Below are positions 57,446 to 64,000 of a stretch of 64,000 nucleotides of DNA, piece by piece. Below the pieces are notes generated by a model that saw nothing but the letters and a program-made list of their open reading frames with translations, was not told where the DNA came from and did no database searches. Every line of letters starts with the position of its first letter. Position 1 is the first letter of the stretch. The DNA is from Pseudorhizobium xiangyangii (GTDB lineage: Bacteria; Pseudomonadota; Alphaproteobacteria; Rhizobiales; Rhizobiaceae): assembly GCF_020531965.1 (NCBI RefSeq), contig NZ_JAJAWH010000001.1:1-64000 (forward strand), written 5' to 3'. Made by a program: the position numbers and the translations under genes.

Positions 57446-58060
57446 TCACATGACCCCCAGCGACCACTCGACGATTTCCGCACCCACGTTGGCAAAGGCA
57501 CGGTCCAGCCCGGCAATGAAGTCCCGGTTCGCCGAACCGGATACCGGCACGCTGGCGCGGAAGACCTGCTGTGCCCGCACGGTGCCGTTGCGATCGTTGA
57601 GGATTTTCACCGAGATTTCCACGTTCGCCACGTCGGCGCCGCTCGTATCGACCTCGAAGCTCCGGATGTTGGTGACGACCTGATAGTCGATCGCCAGGCC
57701 CTGCCCCGGTCTGCCGACCCCGCCGAGCCTGCCGCTGTTCTCGAAGGCTTCCACCAGCTTCGACTGAACCATGCGCGGCAACGTGTCGCCCCACTGCGAA
57801 TTCGCCAGATACTGGATCTCGGAGGGCGAAATGCGGATCACGACCTGCTCGCTGTCCAGCGGCTTCAACGCCGTCGGCTCGGTAACGAGGATCTGCCGGC
57901 TGCGTGCCGCAGGCCCGCTGCTGGCAGGCGTGATGGAAAGGTCGAACGTATCGTTCTTGGCCTTGGACCCGCAACCTGTCGCCAGAACGGCGACGAGCGG
58001 CAGCACGACCAGTGCGGACGGGCGCCAGTTTTCTCGCCTGAAGTAGCTCGATCCGGTCAT
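57446..58060 (-). CDS. ABC transport auxiliary lipoprotein (PqiC/MlaA-linked type)
   Basis: 204 residues. The signal segment ends in a lipobox VLATGC (Cys about residue 30), so it is an envelope lipoprotein. The body (FDLSITP, RQILVTEPTALKPLDSEQVVIRISP, YLANSQWGDTLPRMVQSKLVEAFENSG) is the ABC_trans_aux/PqiC domain that partners Mce proteins in lipid transport. ATG 58060 follows GGAG. It is the last gene of a four-gene leftward operon with mlaD-, mlaF- and mlaE-like genes, 13 bases after the Mce gene. Confidence 0.88.
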   Translation of the reverse strand: MTGSSYFRRENWRPSALVVLPLVAVLATGCGSKAKNDTFDLSITPASSGPAARSRQILVTEPTALKPLDSEQVVIRISPSEIQYLANSQWGDTLPRMVQSKLVEAFENSGRLGGVGRPGQGLAIDYQVVTNIRSFEVDTSGADVANVEISVKILNDRNGTVRAQQVFRASVPVSGSANRDFIAGLDRAFANVGAEIVEWSLGVM

Positions 58061-58073
58061 GAAAACTCCGCTC

Positions 58074-59444
58074 TTATCGACGTGTCCTGCCGTCATATTG
58101 CTTTACCGTTTCCCCGCCGAAGATAAGCCGCTGCGGGTTCTCGTCGAAATTGCTGATCGTATCGTTGAGGCTGCGAACCGTCCGGCGGGTATCGTCCACC
58201 AGCGTCTGGATGTCGCGCAGCCCGGAAGCCGAGAAGCGCTGCAGGTTGTCGGCAATCGGGCCGACGCGGGCATTGATGTTGTCGGCGACCGTACGGAAGG
58301 ATTCCAGCGTACGGCGGGCCTCGGCAAACAGGGACTGCGAATCGCCGCCGGACACCATCGTGTCCACCTTGGCGAGGATCCCATCGACGCGGCTCGAGGC
58401 ACTATTGAGTTTCTGCGCCAGTTCGGTGAAGTCGCCGATGGCCCGGTCGATATCCTCCCGTCGGGCAGCCACATCGTCCACGACACCGCGCGCCGACGAG
58501 ATGGCGCTGCGCGCATCCTCGCTCGCCGCGGTGATGTTGTTCACGGCCGTGCCGATGTTCTTCGGGTCTATCGCCGCCATCAGCTCGTCCGCCCTTTTCA
58601 GGACGGTCTGCGCATCGACGGTCGCCCGCTGGAAGCCGGATGCAGCGTCGCGAACGTCCTGGGCGATCTCGTCGAAATTCTCCGATGCGTTGGCAATGTT
58701 GCGGGTTGTGCGTTCCGCATTGGAAACGACCTGATTGATCTTTTCGGCGTCCACCGCGCGAACCAGTTGCTCGGCGGCTTCAAGCGTAGAATCAAGACGT
58801 TCCGATATGCGGTTGAAGGTTCCCGAGAGAGCCGACATGCTGCCCAGGAATTCATCGATCGCACCGGCATTGTCGCTGAGCGCCGCCGTGAATGTCTCCG
58901 CGTTGCGGATCGTCTGCGTAAGTGGCCCACGGGAATCGGCAACGAACCCCTGGATGTCGCCGATCGCCTGATTGGCGCGGTCGAGGATCTTGTCCGCGGT
59001 TGCCAGAAGGTTGGTCACGCTCGACTGATCGGCGATCAGCACGGCGGGACGCTCCGTCTCGATGGCCTTCTGGAGGATGTTCTCCTCGCCCTTGTTACCA
59101 CCCGAAAGCTCGATATAGGCGGCGCCTGTCAGGCCCTGCACTTCAAGAACCGCGCGGGTCGAGGGGTAGACAGGGGCATCCGCCCGCACTTCGGTGAATG
59201 CGATGGAATACTGCGGATCATCCGGGTCGATCGAGAGATTGCGGACCGATCCGACCGGAATACCGTTGAAGCGCACCGGCGATCCCACGGAAAGACCGTT
59301 CGCGGATCCGGGGATTCGGATTGCAAGCTCTGCCATCGGTCCACCGCGTCCGGACTGAGCCATCCAGTAGACAAAACCGAATGCGGCAGCGATCACCAGA
59401 ATGGTGAAAAAGCCGACGATCGCATAATTTGCTCTGGTTTCCAT
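58074..59444 (-). CDS. mlaD: MlaD-family Mce protein
   Basis: 456 residues, longer than E. coli MlaD (183). One N-terminal membrane anchor (about 9-28) and an Mce domain (LAIRIPGSANGLSVGSPVRFNGIPVGSV, residues about 38-115) are followed by a long coiled-coil-rich tail (about 150-430) that may span or shield the periplasm. Mce proteins form hexameric lipid conduits. It lies between the ATPase gene (9 bases) and the auxiliary lipoprotein. ATG 59444. Confidence 0.92.
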   Translation of the reverse strand: METRANYAIVGFFTILVIAAAFGFVYWMAQSGRGGPMAELAIRIPGSANGLSVGSPVRFNGIPVGSVRNLSIDPDDPQYSIAFTEVRADAPVYPSTRAVLEVQGLTGAAYIELSGGNKGEENILQKAIETERPAVLIADQSSVTNLLATADKILDRANQAIGDIQGFVADSRGPLTQTIRNAETFTAALSDNAGAIDEFLGSMSALSGTFNRISERLDSTLEAAEQLVRAVDAEKINQVVSNAERTTRNIANASENFDEIAQDVRDAASGFQRATVDAQTVLKRADELMAAIDPKNIGTAVNNITAASEDARSAISSARGVVDDVAARREDIDRAIGDFTELAQKLNSASSRVDGILAKVDTMVSGGDSQSLFAEARRTLESFRTVADNINARVGPIADNLQRFSASGLRDIQTLVDDTRRTVRSLNDTISNFDENPQRLIFGGETVKQYDGRTRR

Positions 59445-59453
59445 GGCGTCAGA

Positions 59454-60278
59454 TCACTTTTCTGCAGGGCTTGCGGCGGGCTGCTCGCTCGTCACGACGG
59501 AGCGGGCGCGTTTGCCGCGGAAGTAGGATTGGACCCACGGATCGTCGAAAGCGAACATTTCCTCTAGTGTCCCTTCCACCAATACCCGCTTCTGTCCAAG
59601 TACGGCAATACGGTCACACACCGAAAAAAGGCTGTCGAGATCGTGGGTTACCATGTAGACCGTCAGCCCGAGCGTGTCTCTCAGCCTCGCGATCAGCATA
59701 TCGAATTCCGCAGCGCCTATCGGATCGAGCCCTGATGTCGGCTCGTCGAGGAAGACGAGATCCGGGTCAAGCGCAAGCGCCCGCGCCAATGCGGCGCGCT
59801 TGATCATCCCACCGGAAAGCTCGGACGGATACTTATCGGCCGCGTCTGGCGCGAGGCCGACCATCTCGATCTTCAGATAGGCCAATTCGTCCATCAGCGA
59901 CTGCGGAAGGTCCAGGTATTCCCGCATGGGAAGCTGGATGTTCTCCTTGACGGTCAGGGCGGAGAACAGCGCACCGTGCTGGAAGAGAACGCCGAGACGG
60001 GTATCGAGCTTCATTCGCCCCTCGTCGTCCGCCTCGTCATAGTCGGTCCCGAGAATCTCGATCTTGCCCGACTGCCGCGGCAAAAGCCGCAATACCGTCC
60101 GCATGAGGACCGATTTCCCGGTACCGGAAGCGCCAACGAAACCCAGGATTTCGCCGCGATAGACATCCAGATTGAGTTTTTCGAGCACGACATTGGAGCC
60201 GAACGCGACAGTAACGTCGCGAACGGACAGCACCACCTGCCTGTCCCTGCCGTTCTTGTCTTTTACCGTACCGTCCAC
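59454..60278 (-). CDS. mlaF: ABC transporter ATPase of the Mla type
   Basis: 274 residues. Walker A GASGTGKS, the Q loop LFQHGALFSALT, the signature LSGGM and Walker B LVFLDEP followed by the H-loop MVTHDLD are present, the pattern of MlaF, which drives phospholipid movement across the envelope. The start is GTG 60278 with AGGGG upstream. It lies 9 bases after the permease gene. The C-terminal tail (after residue 250) is not conserved. Confidence 0.93.
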   Translation of the reverse strand: MDGTVKDKNGRDRQVVLSVRDVTVAFGSNVVLEKLNLDVYRGEILGFVGASGTGKSVLMRTVLRLLPRQSGKIEILGTDYDEADDEGRMKLDTRLGVLFQHGALFSALTVKENIQLPMREYLDLPQSLMDELAYLKIEMVGLAPDAADKYPSELSGGMIKRAALARALALDPDLVFLDEPTSGLDPIGAAEFDMLIARLRDTLGLTVYMVTHDLDSLFSVCDRIAVLGQKRVLVEGTLEEMFAFDDPWVQSYFRGKRARSVVTSEQPAASPAEK

Positions 60279-60287
60279 CCGCCGCCC

Positions 60288-61478
60288 CTAAAAATCGATT
60301 GCCGAGTAGAACATGGCAAACAGCGCATCCATGAGGATCACCGCGAAGATCGCCTTCACCACCGAAGCCGTCACGTGCCGTCCGAGTGATTCGGCGCTGC
60401 CGCCCACCTTCATGCCTTCTACTGCCGCTACGATGCCAATGGACAGCGCCATGAACGGCGCCTTGATCATGCCGGAAGCCACCGACGTGTGGTCGATTGC
60501 CTCGTGCAAGCGGGAAAGGAACGTATCGAAGGTGATGCCGGAATAGACCAATGCCACCACGGCGGCTCCGTAGAGTGCCGAGAAATTCGCGATGATCGTC
60601 AGCAGCGGCAGGACGATGGTCAGCGCCACCAGCCGGGGGAAGATCAGCACGCCCACCGGGTTCAACCCGATAACCGTCAGCGCATCGATTTCCTCGCGCA
60701 TCTTCATCGAGCCGATCTCGGCCGTGATGGCGCTTCCCGAACGGCCGGCGATCATGATCGCTGTCAGGAGCACGCCGATTTCGCGCAGCTGGAGAATACC
60801 AACCAGGTCGACCACGAAGATTTCCGCGCCGAAATAGCGCAGCTGGAAAGCACCCTGCTGGGCGATGATCGCGCCGATCAGGAACGACATCAGCATGATG
60901 ATCGGGACCGCGCGGACGCCCATATGGTCTATCTGGTTGACCACCGAGGCGGGAGAAATCCCGCCGCCACGTCCGAATTTCATCTGGGCGCCGCGCACTG
61001 CCGAGCCCAGAATATGCATGGCCGACATCAAATCCCGGCCAAACGCAGTGACGACCTTGCCGACGGGCGTGAAGACACGCTCGAACAGCGTACCCTCCGG
61101 CCCCGTATTTGCCGGTGGCGCAGGAGCCTGCTCGGGGAGAATCGCCACCAGCTCGTCGATGGAGGCTGGTGCGCCGACAAGGGCCACGTCGCGGCCCTGC
61201 GCTTGTTTCGCCGTGATCAGGCGCCGGATCAGCCAGGCGCCCGCCGTGTCGATTGCCTCCACGTCGGAGACGTCGATTTCCAGACGCCCAGTTCCGGAGC
61301 CTTTTTCCAGCTTCTCGAGCGTGGGCAGAACCTTGGCTATTCGATGGTTTCGCCAATCGCCGCTCGCAACAAAGCGCTCGCCATCGCCCCCGGGCATTTG
61401 TTCGGCGGCCATTTCGGCAACCCGGGTTTCAATCGACTGTGACGGCACTGGCATCTTTCGCGGTTTTACGGTGGGCAT
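60288..61478 (-). CDS. mlaE: MlaE-family permease with N-terminal STAS domain
   Basis: 396 residues. The N-terminal part (about 35-120: EIDVSDVEAIDTAGAWLIRRL) is a STAS domain like MlaB, fused here to a permease (about 130-396) with MlaE features: GGISPASVVNQIDHMGVRAVP, GAIIAQQGAFQLRYFGAE and SGSAITAEIGSMKMREEIDAL. In E. coli MlaB and MlaE are separate proteins. ATG 61478 is the first start; ATG 61454 is possible. First gene of the leftward lipid-transport operon. Confidence 0.93.
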   Translation of the reverse strand: MPTVKPRKMPVPSQSIETRVAEMAAEQMPGGDGERFVASGDWRNHRIAKVLPTLEKLEKGSGTGRLEIDVSDVEAIDTAGAWLIRRLITAKQAQGRDVALVGAPASIDELVAILPEQAPAPPANTGPEGTLFERVFTPVGKVVTAFGRDLMSAMHILGSAVRGAQMKFGRGGGISPASVVNQIDHMGVRAVPIIMLMSFLIGAIIAQQGAFQLRYFGAEIFVVDLVGILQLREIGVLLTAIMIAGRSGSAITAEIGSMKMREEIDALTVIGLNPVGVLIFPRLVALTIVLPLLTIIANFSALYGAAVVALVYSGITFDTFLSRLHEAIDHTSVASGMIKAPFMALSIGIVAAVEGMKVGGSAESLGRHVTASVVKAIFAVILMDALFAMFYSAIDF

Positions 61479-61562
61479 CGACGCCGAGGTTGTTGATCGG
61501 GCGAAGCACTCGGCAATATAACGGGCTCATCTGGAAATACCACGCACAGGACGCTCAAAAGC

Positions 61563-62543
61563 ATGCGCCGTAACCTCGAAGCCACAATCGAGACCTTCCC
61601 CATCGCCGGTCTCTTCACGATCTCGAGAGGGTCGAAGACGACTGCCGACGTGGTGGCATGCACCATCGTGGCGGAGGGGGTGAGCGGCCGTGGCGAATGT
61701 GTGCCCTATAAGCGCTACGGCGAGACGCTTGATGGCGTGATGGCGGAGATCGAGGCTGCAAGCCGGGCAATCCGCGAAGGTGCGGATCGAAATGCGCTTC
61801 AGTCCATCATGAAGCCCGGGGCTGGCCGTAACGCCGTCGACTGCGCGCTCTGGGACCTGGAAGCGAAGCTCTCGGGAAGGTCTGCCGCATCCCTGCTCTG
61901 CGTTTCACCCGTCCCGATCACCACGGCTTTCACTCTTTCCCTCGGCGAACCGGAGTCGATGGCGTCAGAGGCTGCCAAAAACGCTCACCGCCCGCTCCTG
62001 AAGGTGAAGCTTGGCACGCCTGACGACGAATCACGCATGCGCGCGGTGCGGAAGGCAGCACCTCAATCCGCCATTATCGTCGATGCAAACGAGGGATGGA
62101 CCGAGGCGAACCTTGAACGGCACCTGGAAATCGCACTCGAAACAGGAATAGCGTTGATCGAGCAGCCACTGCCCGCGGGCAAGGACCAACTGCTCGCGCA
62201 GATCGACCGTCGCGTTCCGATCTGCGCCGACGAGAGCGTGCATTCGACAGGAGACCTGGCAAGCCTCCGCGACCTCTACGATGCCGTGAACATCAAGCTC
62301 GACAAGACAGGTGGGCTGACGGAAGCTCTCCGCATGAAGGCGGAGGCAAAGCGTCTGGGGTTCCAGGTGATGGTCGGCTGCATGGTGGGAACCTCTCTTG
62401 CGATGGCGCCCGCCGTCCTGCTGGCACAGGACGTCGAATATGCGGATCTCGACGGCCCGCTCCTGCTTGCGCGTGATCGCCAGCCGGGATTGCGTTACGA
62501 GGGGTCGATCGTATTTCCGCCGACCGCAGAGCTTTGGGGCTGA
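61563..62543 (+). CDS. L-Ala-D/L-Glu epimerase (enolase superfamily)
   Basis: 326 residues of the muconate-lactonizing/dipeptide-epimerase group. Catalytic and metal motifs in order: KVKLGTPD (first Lys), VDANEGW (metal Asp), EQPLP, ADESVH (metal residues), the second Lys in NIKLDKTGG, and DLDGP. It probably epimerises L-Ala-D-Glu from murein recycling, as E. coli YcjG does; other dipeptide substrates are possible. ATG 61563 is divergent from the Mla operon, about 84 bases apart. Confidence 0.88.
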   Translation: MRRNLEATIETFPIAGLFTISRGSKTTADVVACTIVAEGVSGRGECVPYKRYGETLDGVMAEIEAASRAIREGADRNALQSIMKPGAGRNAVDCALWDLEAKLSGRSAASLLCVSPVPITTAFTLSLGEPESMASEAAKNAHRPLLKVKLGTPDDESRMRAVRKAAPQSAIIVDANEGWTEANLERHLEIALETGIALIEQPLPAGKDQLLAQIDRRVPICADESVHSTGDLASLRDLYDAVNIKLDKTGGLTEALRMKAEAKRLGFQVMVGCMVGTSLAMAPAVLLAQDVEYADLDGPLLLARDRQPGLRYEGSIVFPPTAELWG

Positions 62544-62567
62544 CCCTCTAGCGCAAGCGCGATCCGT

Positions 62568-63371
62568 TCAGGCAGCCTTCATGTCGCTGACGACCTCGGC
62601 TTGACAGGTCCGGGAAAGGAGCACCGCCGCGGACCCCTGCCAGGTGATCATCTCCAGAGTGCCGTCATGCCGTTCCGCCACCGCGGTGCAGCTTTCCACC
62701 CAGTCGCCGGTATTCACGTAGTGGATCCCGTCGATATCTTCCATCACGGCGTGGTGAATATGGCCGCAGATGACGCCGTCCACATGGTTGCGGCGGGCCT
62801 CGTCGGCCACGACGCGCTGGAACTCGCCTATGAAGTTGACGGCCTGCTTCACCTGCAGCTTCGCCCAGGCGGAGAAGGACCAGTAAGGCATGCCCAGCCG
62901 ACGCCGTACTGCGGCGAGAACAACGTTCAGCGCGATCGCAGCGTCGTATGCCCAGTCACCGAGATAGGCGAGCAGACGGGCATTGCGGACCACGACATCG
63001 AACTCGTCCCCGTGCAGCACGAGATATTTCCGGCCATTCGCCGTCTCGTGGATGATACGCTCGGCGACTTCGATGCCGCCGAAATGCATGCCCGGAAATT
63101 CCCGCAGGAACTCGCCGTGATTGCCCGGAATATAGATGATGCGTGTTCCCTTGCGGGCCTTGCGCAACAGCTTCTGCACCACGTCGTTGCAGCCCTGCGG
63201 CCAGTGCCAGCTCCGCTTCAGCCGCCATCCATCGACGATGTCGCCGACAAGTACGATCGTGTCGGCCTCGTGATGACGGAGGAAATCGAGGAGAAGGTCC
63301 GTCCGCGCCGCCTTTGAACCCAGATGGACATCCGAGATGAAGATCGTCCGGAAATTCCTGCTGTCGGCCAT
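62568..63371 (-). CDS. UDP-2,3-diacylglucosamine diphosphatase-like phosphoesterase
   Basis: 267 residues of the calcineurin-like group. FISDVHLGSKAA (D-x-H), LVGDIVDGW, IYIPGNHGE and the HGDEFD and GHIHH segments supply the two-metal site. The pattern is close to LpxH-type enzymes, which remove UMP in lipid A synthesis, and to the YbbF-like family; the exact role is inferred. ATG 63371 is chosen from an open frame reaching 63650; AGGGG upstream is rather distant. It is divergent from the malic enzyme gene. Confidence 0.85.
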   Translation of the reverse strand: MADSRNFRTIFISDVHLGSKAARTDLLLDFLRHHEADTIVLVGDIVDGWRLKRSWHWPQGCNDVVQKLLRKARKGTRIIYIPGNHGEFLREFPGMHFGGIEVAERIIHETANGRKYLVLHGDEFDVVVRNARLLAYLGDWAYDAAIALNVVLAAVRRRLGMPYWSFSAWAKLQVKQAVNFIGEFQRVVADEARRNHVDGVICGHIHHAVMEDIDGIHYVNTGDWVESCTAVAERHDGTLEMITWQGSAAVLLSRTCQAEVVSDMKAA

Positions 63372-63578
63372 TTTGATCGCAAGCCCCTGTTTCAAAACCT
63401 GGCTGCCGCCTGAAGACCAGACTCGTGTTTCAGGAGCATGACACTTTCGCATCACGGCATACGAAGCCCACCCACCCCACCTGGGGCAAATTACCTGCTG
63501 TCCATGGGCGGCGATTGTTGTAATGAAGGCGCGAACCATCTGTTCGACGAATGACAATTTTCTGGAGGCGCATAGGGC

Positions 63579-64000
63579 ATGCAGGACAACGCGGACGCAA
63601 ACGGTACGACCAAAACCGGCGATCTCGATGAGCAGGCCCTGTTCTTCCACCGCTATCCGCGCCCGGGAAAGCTCGAGATCCAGCCGACAAAGCCGCTCGG
63701 AAACCAGCGCGACCTGGCGCTCGCCTATTCGCCGGGCGTTGCAGCCCCGTGCCTTGCCATTCGCGACAATCCCGACGCTGCGGCCGACTACACTGGACGT
63801 GCGAACCTCGTCGCTGTGATCTCGAATGGAACCGCCGTTCTCGGCCTCGGCGACATCGGCCCACTTGCCTCCAAGCCGGTCATGGAAGGCAAGGCGGTGC
63901 TGTTCAAGAAATTCGCCGCCATCGATGTCTTTGACATTGAGATTGCGGCAAACGACATCGAGTCGATGGTCTCGACCATTTCTGCGCTGGAGCCGACCTT
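63579..64000 (+). CDS. tme: Malic enzyme, N-terminal part (cut by window end)
   Basis: 140 codons to the window end. [71 protein letters not shown] are typical of the large NAD(P)-malic enzymes with a C-terminal phosphotransacetylase-like domain (about 760 residues in all). The N-terminal wording favours the NADP-type (Tme) over the NAD-type (Dme), but this needs the rest. It makes pyruvate from malate. ATG 63579 is preceded by GGAGG. Confidence 0.88.
   Translation, partial: MQDNADANGTTKTGDLDEQALFFHRYPRPGKLEIQPTKPLGNQRDLALAYSPGVAAPCLAIRDNPDAAADYTGRANLVAVISNGTAVLGLGDIGPLASKPVMEGKAVLFKKFAAIDVFDIEIAANDIESMVSTISALEPT

Noticed and set aside
57420-57974. 184-codon leftward frame overlapping the auxiliary lipoprotein
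   Set aside because: The lipoprotein frame (57446-58060) carries a lipobox and family segments; the alternative has none.
60037-61356. 439-codon leftward frame overlapping mlaE and mlaF
   Set aside because: It is a frame-shifted reading of the permease gene, Arg/Gly-rich, and contains no membrane or ATPase motif.

Overview
This is a chromosomal housekeeping stretch from an alphaproteobacterium of the order Rhizobiales, most likely family Rhizobiaceae (Rhizobium/Agrobacterium/Sinorhizobium group). The evidence is a CckA-type cell-cycle kinase, a 2018-residue growth-pole-ring (GPR/RgsE) protein, a DUF1476 (ATP synthase zeta-type) gene beside the purine genes, a class II DAHP synthase, a recA operator of the GAAC-N7-GTAC type known from Rhizobium etli, and an intergenic element with the two-palindrome layout of RIME1. 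Base composition is evenly GC-rich. I see no tRNA, rRNA, phage, insertion sequence or CRISPR, and no gene is clearly broken; the last gene (malic enzyme) is cut by the window edge.

Layout. 1-8.3 kb: a DUF1476 gene, purC-purS-purQ, a small lipoprotein, purL, a small membrane protein, a BolA/Grx4 iron-sulfur pair and a Bcr/CflA exporter. 8.3-20 kb: a RIME-like element, the leftward run alaS-ttcA-inositol-monophosphatase, recA with its SOS operator, the pseudouridine catabolic pair psuK-psuG, a DMT transporter and cckA. 20-30 kb: a FliO-like protein divergent from cckA, a large chemoreceptor, two transporters, mobA-mobB, class II aroG and a TadG-like von Willebrand protein. 30-41 kb: gor, a DUF2059 protein, rpiA, gph, an L,D-transpeptidase, fumC, a diguanylate cyclase, a flavin-binding PPOX protein, and a divergent alpha/beta-hydrolase and MarR pair sharing a duplicated operator. 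41-50 kb: a DUF971 protein, moaA, a dksA lacking the zinc cysteines, a SixA-like phosphatase, the YcjX-YcjF pair, exported proteins, folP-folB-folK, a DUF922 protein and a [2Fe-2S] ferredoxin. 50-64 kb: an orphan Hpt protein, the 6-kb GPR gene with 240-bp internal repeats, a four-gene Mla-type lipid transport operon, a dipeptide epimerase, an LpxH-like phosphoesterase and the start of a malic enzyme.

How the genes connect. Several bear on envelope growth and the asymmetric cell cycle: CckA, GPR, the L,D-transpeptidase (3-3 peptidoglycan crosslinks), the Mla-type system, the epimerase (murein peptide recycling) and the phosphoesterase (lipid A). Others form pathways: de novo purines (purC/S/Q/L), folate (folP/B/K), molybdenum cofactor (moaA, mobA, mobB) and iron-sulfur handling (BolA, Grx4, ferredoxin). 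The least explained parts are the structured gap before the GPR gene (50.88-51.0 kb), the near-identical GPR repeats, the tandem MarR operator, the FliO-like neighbour of cckA and the orphan TadG-like protein.
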